Positions 18,675-27,245 of a DNA stretch of 64,000 nt are shown here, one piece after another. Source of the stretch: an uncultured Clostridia bacterium (lineage in GTDB: Bacteria > Bacillota > Clostridia > UBA1381 > UMGS1253). The notes under the pieces were generated by a model that saw only the letters and a program-made list of their open reading frames with translations, was not told where the DNA came from and ran no database searches. The stretch is taken from NCBI GenBank assembly GCA_934456295.1, contig CAKSHB010000003.1:29575-93574 (forward strand). Reading direction: 5' to 3'. The position numbers and the translations under genes are program-made. How positions within the stretch are numbered: position 1 is the stretch's first letter; the number at the start of each line of letters is the position of its first letter.

Positions 18675-19361
18675 ATGATAGGTATAATAGGGGCAATGGA
18701 CGTTGAAATCGATTTGCTCAAATCGCTGCTTGAGAATAAAACTGTTGAAAACATAAGCGGCATAGACTTTGTGTGCGGTACGCTTTACGGCAAAGAGGTT
18801 GTGGCGGCACGCTGCGGCATAGGAAAGGTTAATGCGGCAATATGCGCCCAGACGATGATTTTAAAATATGCGCCGAAAGCAGTTATAAACATAGGTGTGG
18901 GCGGTTCACTTTCAAATTCGCTCGATATCGGCGATATTGCAATGGCGGAATATATGGTACAAAGTGACGTTGACACATCACCGCTCGGCGACCCTGTCGG
19001 CTTTATTTCAACCGTGAATATATTGCAGATACCGTGCGACAAAGCCGTTTTGTCATCGCTCGGGGCTGCCGCGGAAAAACTCGGCATGAATTTTGTGCGC
19101 GGAGTAATTTCGACGAGTGACGCTTTTATTGCCGACGGTGCAAAAAAGGAGTGGCTTAATGAAACATTTGGGGCGATTGCGTGCGAAATGGAGGGCGGCA
19201 GCATAGGGCAGGTGTGCTATGTGAACAAAGTTCCTTTCTGCGTCATACGTGCCATTTCCGATAAGGCGGACGGTTCGTCACATATGGACTACGGTGATTT
19301 CTGCGCTCTTGCGGCAAAAAATTCGTCATCGCTTATATGCGAATATGTAAAAAACATGTAA
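18675..19361 (+). CDS. mtnN: 5'-methylthioadenosine/S-adenosylhomocysteine nucleosidase
   Basis: Hydrolyses SAH to S-ribosylhomocysteine plus adenine (and MTA likewise), feeding LuxS. The 228 residues show the family pattern: MIGIIGAMDVE with the catalytic Glu, VINIGVGGSL, the ribose-binding ACEMEGGSIGQV and the catalytic Asp in RAISDKADGS. GGGGGA before the ATG is the ribosome binding site. It is cotranscribed with luxS and followed by a strong terminator. Confidence 0.96.
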   Translation: MIGIIGAMDVEIDLLKSLLENKTVENISGIDFVCGTLYGKEVVAARCGIGKVNAAICAQTMILKYAPKAVINIGVGGSLSNSLDIGDIAMAEYMVQSDVDTSPLGDPVGFISTVNILQIPCDKAVLSSLGAAAEKLGMNFVRGVISTSDAFIADGAKKEWLNETFGAIACEMEGGSIGQVCYVNKVPFCVIRAISDKADGSSHMDYGDFCALAAKNSSSLICEYVKNM

Positions 19362-19371
19362 TCGGCACAAC

Positions 19372-19411
19372 AAAAAAACGGGTGAAAATCAAAAGTTTCA
19401 CCCGTTTTATT
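19372..19411. terminator. bidirectional terminator between mtnN and the SDR gene
   Basis: Perfect 10-bp stem ACGGGTGAAA / TTTCACCCGT with an 8-base loop; the plus strand continues in T-rich sequence and the minus strand in seven T. The convergent genes on both sides end within 20 bases or so. Confidence 0.9.
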
Positions 19412-19427
19412 TATGCGAAAAATTAAA

Positions 19428-20231
19428 TTATTGCGGCTGCTTGCCTATGTATGCCAAAATTCCTCCGTCAACATAGAGCACATGACCGTTTACAAAATCC
19501 GATGCGTCCGATGCAAGGAACACAGCCGGTCCCATCAAATCCTCTGTTGTACCCCAGCGTGCAGCCGGAGTTTTTGCAACGATAAAAGCGTCAAACGGAT
19601 GTCTTGAACCGTCGGGCTGTCTTTCGCGGAGCGGAGCGGTCTGAGGTGTTGCGATATATCCGGGTCCGATACCGTTGCACTGGATATTGTGCTCACCGTA
19701 CTCAGATGCGATATTTCTTGTAAGCATTTTAAGTCCGCCTTTTGCTGCTGCATATGCCGAAACAGTTTCACGTCCGAGCTCGCTCATCATGGAGCAGATG
19801 TTTATAATTTTGCCGTGGCCTTTTTTAATCATCGAGGGGATTACAGCTTTTGATACGATAAACGGACCGTTCAGGTCAATATCAATAACCTTTCTGAAAT
19901 CCTCGGCGCTCATGTCGCACATCGGTATACGCTTAATGATACCTGCGTTGTTAACCAAAATGTCGATAACGCCGACTTCCTTTTCAATTTTTGCAACAAG
20001 CTCGTTTACCTGTGCTTCGTTTGTAACGTCGCATACATATCCGTGAGCCTCAATGCCCTTCTCTTTGTATGAAGCAAGTCCTTTGTCAACAAGCTCCTGA
20101 TTGATGTCGTTAAAAACAATCTTTGCACCTGCTGCGGCATATGCGCTCGCGATTGCAAAGCCTATTCCGTAGGAAGCGCCGGTAACAAGAGCAACCTTGC
20201 CCTTCAGAGAAAACTTATCCATAAAATCCAT
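19428..20231 (-). CDS. short-chain dehydrogenase, gluconate 5-dehydrogenase-like
   Basis: A 267-residue NAD(P)-dependent short-chain dehydrogenase. The nucleotide site TGASYGIG is near residue 18, followed by LVNNAG, the catalytic Ser in INICSMMSELG, and the YAAAK motif (YxxxK). The overall length and C-terminus (FVNGHVLYVDGGILAYIG) resemble gluconate 5-dehydrogenase and 2-deoxygluconate 3-dehydrogenase, so a role in hexuronate or gluconate breakdown is likely. The exact substrate is not certain. AGGAGGA is placed about ten bases before the ATG. It has its own promoter and lies downstream of an aldo/keto reductase on the same strand. Confidence 0.85.
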   Translation of the reverse strand: MDFMDKFSLKGKVALVTGASYGIGFAIASAYAAAGAKIVFNDINQELVDKGLASYKEKGIEAHGYVCDVTNEAQVNELVAKIEKEVGVIDILVNNAGIIKRIPMCDMSAEDFRKVIDIDLNGPFIVSKAVIPSMIKKGHGKIINICSMMSELGRETVSAYAAAKGGLKMLTRNIASEYGEHNIQCNGIGPGYIATPQTAPLRERQPDGSRHPFDAFIVAKTPAARWGTTEDLMGPAVFLASDASDFVNGHVLYVDGGILAYIGKQPQ

Positions 20232-20269
20232 TTTGTAATATCCTCCTGTCTATATTGTATTCATCATAT

Positions 20270-20297
20270 ATTATACCATATACGGCAAAATAATCAA
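20270..20297 (-). promoter_or_regulatory. promoter of the SDR gene
   Basis: On the minus strand TTGATT, 16-base spacer, TATAAT, about 40 bases before the start codon. Confidence 0.55.
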
Positions 20298-20319
20298 GCA
20301 CAGCTAATTAAATTTTCAG

Positions 20320-21447
20320 TTACTTAGCCGCTTTTTCAACCGCCTTATCGATTTTGCGCATGTTTTCGGGGATTTTTATACCCTGCGGACAATGGCGCAT
20401 GCATGCACCGCATTCCACACAGCTCTGCGAGCCGGCGCTGCCGAGAGATTTTGCCGCATATAAAAAATCCTCTTTGCTTCCGCCCGACACATACTCGTTA
20501 TATGCCGCAAACACTGCCGGTATATCAACGCCGGACGGGCAATCCATACAGTATCGGCAGCCTGTGCAGGGAATTCTGTCCTTGTTGCGGTAAAGCTCAA
20601 GCGCCTCCGAGAGGGCTTTTGTTTCGGCTTCGGAAAAAGGCTTCAGCTCGGAAACGGTTTTAACGTTATCAACAATCTGCTCCATGCTGCTCATGCCCGA
20701 CAGCACTGTGAGCACATTTTCCTTTTCTGCCGCAAAACGCACCGCCCATGAGGCTATGCTTTTGTCGGGACAGACGCTTTTCAGCAGTTCGTTTGCTTTC
20801 GGGCACAAATCTGCCAGCGCGCCTCCGCGGACAGGCTCCATAACGATACATTGTATGCCGCGGCTTTTTATAATTTCATATTGTTTTTTTGCGTTCTGAA
20901 GGTCCCAGTCGAGGTAGTTAAGCTGTATCTGCGCAAATTCAAACGAATACATGTCAATAACTTTTTCGAGAAACTCGGGCGTATCGTGGAAGGAAAAACC
21001 GATGTGACGAACTTTGCCCTGTTTTTTCATCTCATTTACAAAATCAAAAATATTGTATTTTACATAATAGCTGTCAAAATTATCCTCCATTATCGAATGG
21101 AGCAGATAGAAGTCAAAATAATCAACTCCGCAGCGCTTAAGCTGTGTGTTGAAAATTTTTTCAACATCGCCCTGCTCCTTCACAAACCAGCCGGGCATTT
21201 TTGAAATCAGATTATAGCTTTCACGCGGATATTTTTTCAGAGCTCTGCCTATAAATTCCTCCGATTTTCCGTCGTGGTACATGTACGCCGTATCGAAATA
21301 GTTTATGCCGTTTTCATATGCATAATCGATTATTTCCTGCGAGCGCTTTTCGTCGATTTTGCCGTTTTGCAGAGTCGGAAATCTCATACCCCCCATGCCC
21401 AGAAGCGAGATTTCCGACCCGCAGGGCTTAAAATGCCTGTACTTCAT
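20320..21447 (-). CDS. aldo/keto reductase with C-terminal 2[4Fe-4S] ferredoxin domain
   Basis: A 375-residue fusion common in anaerobes. The N-terminal 280 residues form an aldo/keto reductase barrel: GMGGMRFPTL, NYFDTAYMYHDG (catalytic Asp and Tyr), LISKMPG (catalytic Lys) and FYLLHS (His). The C-terminal 90 residues hold two ferredoxin-type Cys clusters, CTGCRYCMDCP and CVECGACMRHCP. The arrangement suggests electron transfer between a nicotinamide or substrate site and ferredoxin, but no substrate is known. The gene lies between an MGMT-like gene and the SDR gene on the same strand. Confidence 0.9.
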   Translation of the reverse strand: MKYRHFKPCGSEISLLGMGGMRFPTLQNGKIDEKRSQEIIDYAYENGINYFDTAYMYHDGKSEEFIGRALKKYPRESYNLISKMPGWFVKEQGDVEKIFNTQLKRCGVDYFDFYLLHSIMEDNFDSYYVKYNIFDFVNEMKKQGKVRHIGFSFHDTPEFLEKVIDMYSFEFAQIQLNYLDWDLQNAKKQYEIIKSRGIQCIVMEPVRGGALADLCPKANELLKSVCPDKSIASWAVRFAAEKENVLTVLSGMSSMEQIVDNVKTVSELKPFSEAETKALSEALELYRNKDRIPCTGCRYCMDCPSGVDIPAVFAAYNEYVSGGSKEDFLYAAKSLGSAGSQSCVECGACMRHCPQGIKIPENMRKIDKAVEKAAK

Positions 21448-21482
21448 TTTTTATTTCCGCCTTTCTGATTAATTAGCTTAAT

Positions 21483-21806
21483 TTATCTCCATAAATATTT
21501 TTCCATATCAACACGCCCGTCCGAAAGAAAGCCCACGCCCTCATTTTCGAGCATATGCCGCTGCATATCCTCGCCGCCGAACGCAAAGGCGCGCGATGTT
21601 TCGCCGAAACGGTTCACAACCCTGTGACACGGTATTTCGCCGGGCGACGGATTTACATGAAGGGCATAGCCTACTACGCGGCTTAGACGCGGATTTCCCG
21701 CCATGGAGGCAATCTGCCCGTATGTGGAAACATATCCGCGCGGTATCTGTCTTACGATATCATATATTATATCAAATGTGTTTTTCTGTCTGCTTTTTTT
21801 AGCCAT
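21483..21806 (-). CDS. MGMT-family protein (alkyl-DNA repair domain only)
   Basis: A 107-residue protein made of just the DNA-binding and active-site domain of O6-alkylguanine-DNA alkyltransferases. The acceptor Cys motif IPCHRVV is intact, and YVSTYGQIA and RVVGYALH mark the helix-turn-helix and arginine-finger region. It lacks the N-terminal ribonuclease-like domain. Proteins like this either repair or only recognise alkylated bases; with the Cys kept, repair is possible. The start at 21806 follows GGGAG; an upstream frame adds ten residues. Confidence 0.88.
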   Translation of the reverse strand: MAKKSRQKNTFDIIYDIVRQIPRGYVSTYGQIASMAGNPRLSRVVGYALHVNPSPGEIPCHRVVNRFGETSRAFAFGGEDMQRHMLENEGVGFLSDGRVDMEKYLWR

Positions 21807-21861
21807 AGAGTTATCTCCCGTTTGTGTTATTTGCACGCGTGTACGATGAAGGAAGGGAAAT

Positions 21862-23532
21862 TTATATGTAGTAGCCTATTATAAGCAGCCTGTTTTGCAT
21901 ATCCGCCCTTATGACAATTGCAGTATTGCCGTTTGAGTACACAATATCAAGTCTACGCCCGCCGCCGCTCTGTTGTCCTGCAAGAGAAAATCCGCCGCTT
22001 TGCAGCACACGCGTATAATACATCAGACCTGCCGTATCAAGACGGTATGCGCGAAACATCATCTTCGAGTCCTCATCATACAAATTCTGAAGTTCTGCCT
22101 CCCCCGTCAGATAGCCGTAATTCGGCACATTCGTGTTATCGCTGTAGAAAACGTTGCTGTTAGCGCCCGTACTTCCCGTACCGCTCGGATATGACGGAAC
22201 GGAAGCGGAGGATTTTGACGACTGAAATTCTTCAAGCGTGATGTTTTTGTCGCGCGCAACCTCATTTATGCGGTTGGACGGTATAGCAAGGTTTATGTTC
22301 TGCCCTTTTTCGATACCTGCCGCAGATACGCCTATAACGCGGCTGTTTGTATCAAGAACCGCACCGCCGCTGCTGCCGGAGGAAATCGGTGCGCTTATCT
22401 GTATGTATTCCTGACCGTCAATCGTTCTTGACGTATTTGATATAACGCCTTCGGTAATGCTGTTATCAAGTCCGAGCGGGCTTCCTATACAAAAAATATG
22501 CTGGCCGTTTTTTGCATTATCAGAGTCGGCAAGCTCAAGTGCGTTAAAGCCGCTGCCGTCTATTTTCAGAATTGCCAAATCGTTTTTCTTATCATAGCCG
22601 AGCACACTTTTTACATCATATACACTGCCCGTCACAGTAACGATTTTTGCGGAATATGCGTCGTTGATAACGTGATAGTTGGTAACGGCAGTTCCGTCCG
22701 TATCTATAAAAAATCCGCTGCCAGACGCTGTTGCTTTGCCGTTTTTGTCATACAGCTCAATATAAAATACGCTCGGGCTTGCCGCCTGGGAAACGCGCTC
22801 TGCGTCATACTGCTCTCCGGCGCTTTGGGTATCCTTTTCCTTAAGCGTTATGCTGAGCCTTGACGATGGATTTATAATCCTGTTTATCGCCGCCGCAGTT
22901 TCGGCACGCGTAACATTTTCGGTGGGCGAAAATGTGCCGTATTCGTCCTTGCCCGACAGTACGCCGGCGCGGTAGAGCATTATAATTTCGTTATAATAGC
23001 TGTCGCTCACTGCGACATCGGGGATTGAGTTTATCGATGTATTTATATTTGAAAGTTCGGTAAACGGCAGACTGTTTGCAAGAACATATGCGGTCTGTGC
23101 GCGTGTGGCGGGCTTTTTGAGATATGACAAAATCTCGTCGCCGTTACGGATTATGCCGTTTTTTACCGCGTAGCTTACATACGGTTCATACCATTCGCCA
23201 TCCGACACAAAGCTTTCGCCGTCAGAGTTATATATGCTCATTATTCTTGCTCCGAAGGCTATAACCTCGGAAACGCTCACAAGATCATACGGCAGAAATT
23301 TATTATCCGCACTGCCCTTTGCAATTCCGTATTCATATGCGCTTACCACATCGCCGTAGAACCAGTCGCCCTTATTTATGTCGGAAAAATATCCGTCCGT
23401 GTATGTATCCGATACCGTAAATGCGTTCATGCGCTCGGACGCAAAAGCAACCTGCGTCATGGAGCAGGTTATGGCAAGGGCAAGCATGAGGCACAAGACT
23501 CTGCACATTTTGTTTTTATAAAATTTTTTCAT
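21862..23532 (-). CDS. SLH-anchored trypsin-like serine protease (S1C)
   Basis: A surface-anchored protease of 556 residues. After a signal peptide (residues 1-31) come three SLH repeats at about 48-100, 110-155 and 165-225 (YFSDINKGDWFYGDV, then EWYEPYVSYAVKNGI, then FSPTENVTRAETAAAINRI). A DegP/HtrA-type trypsin domain follows at about 250-435, with the triad His in VTNYHVI, Asp in NDLAILKI and Ser in SSGSSGGAV. No PDZ domain is visible; the last 110 residues are Ser-rich and then unrecognised. The SLH repeats should fix it to the same wall polymer as the large SLH proteins here, so quality control or maturation of surface proteins is a fair inference. Confidence 0.92.
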   Translation of the reverse strand: MKKFYKNKMCRVLCLMLALAITCSMTQVAFASERMNAFTVSDTYTDGYFSDINKGDWFYGDVVSAYEYGIAKGSADNKFLPYDLVSVSEVIAFGARIMSIYNSDGESFVSDGEWYEPYVSYAVKNGIIRNGDEILSYLKKPATRAQTAYVLANSLPFTELSNINTSINSIPDVAVSDSYYNEIIMLYRAGVLSGKDEYGTFSPTENVTRAETAAAINRIINPSSRLSITLKEKDTQSAGEQYDAERVSQAASPSVFYIELYDKNGKATASGSGFFIDTDGTAVTNYHVINDAYSAKIVTVTGSVYDVKSVLGYDKKNDLAILKIDGSGFNALELADSDNAKNGQHIFCIGSPLGLDNSITEGVISNTSRTIDGQEYIQISAPISSGSSGGAVLDTNSRVIGVSAAGIEKGQNINLAIPSNRINEVARDKNITLEEFQSSKSSASVPSYPSGTGSTGANSNVFYSDNTNVPNYGYLTGEAELQNLYDEDSKMMFRAYRLDTAGLMYYTRVLQSGGFSLAGQQSGGGRRLDIVYSNGNTAIVIRADMQNRLLIIGYYI

Positions 23533-23618
23533 AAAGAGCCACCGTCCTTTAAAAATATCATAAAATATGTATTTTACATATTACCGAAAATTCAAGGATA
23601 TAAAAATGCCATATAAGC

Positions 23619-23640
23619 AAAAGAGAGCCGTTCGGCTCTC
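23619..23640 (-). terminator. terminator after trxA
   Basis: Stem GAGAGCCG / CGGCTCTC with a TT loop (23623-23640), followed on the minus strand by TTTTGCTTAT. The T-run is weak. Confidence 0.65.
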
Positions 23641-23653
23641 GGGGCAATTTTTT

Positions 23654-23977
23654 TTAAAGATTATTTTCAAGCATCTGTGTGTAATCGGACTTCGATCTTG
23701 CTCCGACTGCTTTTTCAACAACCTCGCCGTTTTTAAATACCATTACGGTCGGTATTGTCATAACCTTAAACTTTTCCGCAAGAGCCATCTGTTCGTCAAC
23801 GTTTATTTTTCCAACCTTTGCTTTGCCCGAAAAATCACCTGCCAGCTCGTCTATGAGCGGCGAGACCATCTTGCACGGTCCGCACCATACTGCCCAAAAA
23901 TCAACCAGCACGGGCATGTCCGATTTTATAACTTCATCTTCAAAATTATCGGTTGTTATTTCTATAATGTCTGCCAT
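23654..23977 (-). CDS. trxA: thioredoxin
   Basis: A 107-residue thioredoxin with the active-site WCGPCK at residues 31-36, the cis-proline segment TIPTVMVF, and normal length. It reduces protein disulfides in the cytoplasm. GAGGGAG precedes the ATG, and a good minus-strand promoter sits 75 bases upstream. It is monocistronic between the SLH protease and the YigZ gene. Confidence 0.97.
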   Translation of the reverse strand: MADIIEITTDNFEDEVIKSDMPVLVDFWAVWCGPCKMVSPLIDELAGDFSGKAKVGKINVDEQMALAEKFKVMTIPTVMVFKNGEVVEKAVGARSKSDYTQMLENNL

Positions 23978-24052
23978 AAAAATCTCCCTCTTTCATTTTT
24001 TTATTTTCACCGGTATTAATTCTGCAAATACACAGCTTGTACTTATGTTATT

Positions 24053-24081
24053 ATGATATTTTATTTATTGCCCGATGTCAA
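24053..24081 (-). promoter_or_regulatory. promoter of trxA
   Basis: On the minus strand TTGACA, 17-base spacer, TATCAT; about 75 bases before trxA. Confidence 0.65.
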
Positions 24082-24166
24082 TAGGTTTATCCGCAACTTT
24101 TCAAAATGTTAACAAAGTTCAAATTGTCATAAAAAACCAAACGGGCTTAAAAAGCGCCGCTCTGCC

Positions 24167-24793
24167 TCATAAATCGGCATATTCGCTGCCGGTTATTTCA
24201 CAGACTGCACGCGCATTTGTTGTGTCGCACATTTTATCGATGTATTTCTGCGTGTCATCGGTTTTTGTGTATACATACAAATCAACGCCGCTGCCGTATA
24301 TGGTGTCTTTTACCGTATATCCGCCGCCGAGCGTTTCATATTTGACTTTTCCGAAATCCGTATAATCACAGCTTATTTTTACAATGTCGCACAGAGTGCG
24401 TGTCACTATGCCTGCCGCATCAATGCCGAGCTTTGCGCTTGCCGAATATGCGCGCACAAGTCCGCCCGCACCGAGCATTATGCCGCCGAAATATCTTGTT
24501 ACAACAACCGCCGTATCGACAAGCCCTTCTTTGCGCATTACTTCAAGCACGGGTACACCGGCAGTTCCCGACGGTTCGCCGTCGTCGCTGTAACGCATTA
24601 TGTTGCCGTCGCCTATTATATACGCATAAACGTTATGCGTTGCGTCATAGTACTTAGAGCGCATCTGAGAAATAAGCTCCAGCGCCTCTGCCTCCGTGCT
24701 TACGGGGCGCACTGTTGATATAAAGCGCGATTTTTTTTCAATCATTGTTTCGCATGCCTCGTCTGCAACCGTTCTGTACGATTTCGGCGCCAT
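24167..24793 (-). CDS. YigZ/IMPACT family protein
   Basis: A 208-residue member of the YigZ (UPF0029, IMPACT) family. The N-terminal IMPACT domain is marked by EKKSRFISTVRPV, DATHNVYAYI, DDGEPSGTAG and VVTRYFGGIMLGAGGLVRAY. The C-terminal 80 residues form the usual ferredoxin-like DUF1949 domain. In eukaryotes IMPACT affects Gcn2; the bacterial role is not established. The start at 24793 follows AGGAGGGG. It lies 47 bases downstream of hflX, probably in one transcript. Confidence 0.92.
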   Translation of the reverse strand: MAPKSYRTVADEACETMIEKKSRFISTVRPVSTEAEALELISQMRSKYYDATHNVYAYIIGDGNIMRYSDDGEPSGTAGVPVLEVMRKEGLVDTAVVVTRYFGGIMLGAGGLVRAYSASAKLGIDAAGIVTRTLCDIVKISCDYTDFGKVKYETLGGGYTVKDTIYGSGVDLYVYTKTDDTQKYIDKMCDTTNARAVCEITGSEYADL

Positions 24794-24840
24794 TGATACG
24801 CCCCTCCTTTTTTTGTTTGTATGCCTGTTTTGGGCGCACA

Positions 24841-26112
24841 TTAACTGCGCACAACATAATCTCTCATTTTATTATAGCACACCGCGTCAATAAGCGCGCG
24901 GACTTCAATTCCCTCGGGGGTATAATTTTTTTCAAGCACCGTCTGTTCTTCGTGCAGCGATGACACAAGCTTTGCCTCACTGTACGGCAGACAGAGTCTT
25001 ACCTCGCGTTTTTTTCCGGGCACAGTGTCCTCAAGTACGCGCATGAGCTCATCTGTGCCGATGTTTTCTTTTGCGGATATGCAAACGGTGTGCGTACAGC
25101 CGTCAACCGATGACGGAACTATTTTGCCCTCCGCAGCGTCAATCTTATTAAGCGCCGCAATTGTGGGTTTGCCGCTTGCGCCGAGTTCATCGAGAAGATT
25201 TTGGACAACCGATATATGCGTCATGTACTCGTCGCTTGAAATATCGATAACATGCAGCAGCACATCTGCGAGCGCAGCCTCCTCAAGCGTGGATTTAAAC
25301 GCTTTTACAAGGTGGTGAGGCAGTTTTCGTATAAAGCCGACAGTATCGACAAGCAGGATTTCGCGGCTGTCGGAAAGAGTAAGCTTGCGCTGTGTGGGGT
25401 CAAGCGTTGCAAACAGCTTGTCCCCAGCCATAACCGATGCATCTGTCAAAAGGTTCATAAGTGTGGATTTTCCGGCGTTTGTGTAGCCGACAAGCGCGGC
25501 AACGGATTTGCTGTCCTTTTTGCGGCGCGTGCGCAGAAGGTCGCGGTGTTTTTGCACCTCGGAAAGCTCGTCGCAAAGCGCCTCTATGCGCCGCCTTATG
25601 TGGCGCCTGTCGGTTTCAAGCTTTGTTTCGCCGGGACCGCGTGTTCCGATACCGCCGCCGAGCCTTGAAAGCGCCTGCCCCATGCCTGTGAGCCGCGGCA
25701 GCATATAACGCAGCTGTGCAAGCTCGACTTGTATTTTGCCCTCTTTTGTGGCGGCACGCATTGCAAATATATCGAGAATGAGCGCTGTACGGTCTATGAC
25801 CTTCAGTTTCAGAAAATCGGAAATGTTGCGCACCTGTACGGGCGACAGTTCATCATCAAAAATTATCACATCGGCGCCGAGTGTTGCCGCCGCATTTGCC
25901 AGCTCTTCAAGCTTGCCCTCACCGATATATGTGGCAGGGTCGGGAGAGGGTCTGTTCTGAATCATATAGCCGACAACCTCAACGCCGGCGGTGTGTGCCA
26001 GCTCCTCAAGCTCGGCAATCGACTCATCTGTTGTGTCGGTGAGCGCATCGCCGCTGCCCGTGTGTACGCCGCTCAGTATTGCTTTTTCAATTATAATGTC
26101 GTTTTCATGCAT
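24841..26112 (-). CDS. hflX: GTPase HflX
   Basis: A ribosome-associated GTPase that splits or rescues stalled 70S ribosomes. The 423 residues show the HflX N-terminal domain (PATYIGEGKLEEL, IFDDELSPVQ, RTALILDIFA), the glycine-rich linker GGGIGTRGPGETKLETDRR and the GTPase motifs GYTNAGKST (G1), DTVGF (G3), NKID (G4) and SAKENIG (G5). I start at the ATG at 26112 (MHENDIIIEKAIL); a longer frame from 26304 would overlap the neighbouring AraC gene and has no family match. Confidence 0.95.
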   Translation of the reverse strand: MHENDIIIEKAILSGVHTGSGDALTDTTDESIAELEELAHTAGVEVVGYMIQNRPSPDPATYIGEGKLEELANAAATLGADVIIFDDELSPVQVRNISDFLKLKVIDRTALILDIFAMRAATKEGKIQVELAQLRYMLPRLTGMGQALSRLGGGIGTRGPGETKLETDRRHIRRRIEALCDELSEVQKHRDLLRTRRKKDSKSVAALVGYTNAGKSTLMNLLTDASVMAGDKLFATLDPTQRKLTLSDSREILLVDTVGFIRKLPHHLVKAFKSTLEEAALADVLLHVIDISSDEYMTHISVVQNLLDELGASGKPTIAALNKIDAAEGKIVPSSVDGCTHTVCISAKENIGTDELMRVLEDTVPGKKREVRLCLPYSEAKLVSSLHEEQTVLEKNYTPEGIEVRALIDAVCYNKMRDYVVRS

Positions 26113-26200
26113 GGTTTTTGGAAGTTCCTTTCGTTTGTATAATGCAACGGTTTGTATAATGCAATGATAGTATAACGATGTATAGCTCCGATATGCACGC

Positions 26201-27037
26201 TTACGGCTCGGTATGCATTTTGTCAGCCTCCGAGGAGAAGGCGGCGCGGAAGGATTTCGGCGTCCGTCCGGTGTTTTTCTTAAAAGCCTGATAAAAGCTT
26301 GCACCGTTGTTAAAACCGCACTCTACCGCTATATTGAGAACACTTTCGTTGGTGTGCTCGAGAAGGTATATCGCCTTTGCAACGCGTTTTCTGATAATAT
26401 ACTGCATGACGCCGATACCGTTGCTGCGAAGAAAGGCTTTTGAAAACCCGCCCTGTGACATATGGGCAATTTCGGCAAGCTGTGAAAGCGTGATATCCTC
26501 TGTATAATGTGCGCCGATATAGTCCAAAACGTCGTACATCTGCTCGCTCATGCGGCAGCCGTTTTTTACGGGGAGTTTTGTTATGCGCGCAATAAGTGCG
26601 ACAAGGTTCATAAGCTTTGCGGCGATGACCTCTTCAAAATACGGTTTGCGCGCAGAGTTTTCCTCGCCCATTTCGCGCAGAAGAGCCTCGATTTCAACGA
26701 TACCGCCGGCGGATATGATGTGTTTAAAAGAGGAGGGACGGTTCAGAAACAGCGGCAGAAAAACAGATGTAAAAAGAAACCGCGGTTCAAACTCGATTAT
26801 CATGAGCGAAAAAGGCTCGCCGCCGTATATTTTTTTAAAGCGGCGGTGCTCGTTGTTGTTAAGAACTGCAATATCGCCCGCATGGGCCTTATATACGGTG
26901 TCGCCTATTTCCCACAGGAGACTGCCGCTTTTTACGTAGCATATTTTAAAAAGGTGAGATACGGAAAAGTTTTTTGACCTTGTATCGTCAGTCCAACAGA
27001 ATGTCTGAATTTTAAGCTGACCGTTCTGGGTATGCAT
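26201..27037 (-). CDS. AraC-family transcriptional regulator
   Basis: A 278-residue regulator. The N-terminal half is a cupin-like sensor (VKSGSLLWEIGD, HAGDIAVLNNNEHRRF); the last 100 residues are a double helix-turn-helix of AraC type, with ITLSQLAEIAHMSQGGFSKAF and NIAVECGFNNGASFYQAFKKNTGRTP. AAGGAGGAGG precedes the ATG. It is divergent from the large heparinase-like gene at 27246, with 208 bases between the start codons, and is the likely regulator of that locus. Confidence 0.92.
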   Translation of the reverse strand: MHTQNGQLKIQTFCWTDDTRSKNFSVSHLFKICYVKSGSLLWEIGDTVYKAHAGDIAVLNNNEHRRFKKIYGGEPFSLMIIEFEPRFLFTSVFLPLFLNRPSSFKHIISAGGIVEIEALLREMGEENSARKPYFEEVIAAKLMNLVALIARITKLPVKNGCRMSEQMYDVLDYIGAHYTEDITLSQLAEIAHMSQGGFSKAFLRSNGIGVMQYIIRKRVAKAIYLLEHTNESVLNIAVECGFNNGASFYQAFKKNTGRTPKSFRAAFSSEADKMHTEP

Positions 27038-27245
27038 GATGTCCTCCTCCTTTTCATATTTTATATATTTACTCTGCTCATATTTTGGAAAAACAATGCG
27101 CTTTCGACGCCTGTATATTAATATTACGACAAAAAACTTAATAAATCAAGCGTTTTTCTTGAAGTTTTTTTAGTGAAAATGTGCTACAATGTGTATAAAG
27201 GAAAATATTAAGAACGGAACATATCAAAATTCGGAGGTGGAATTA

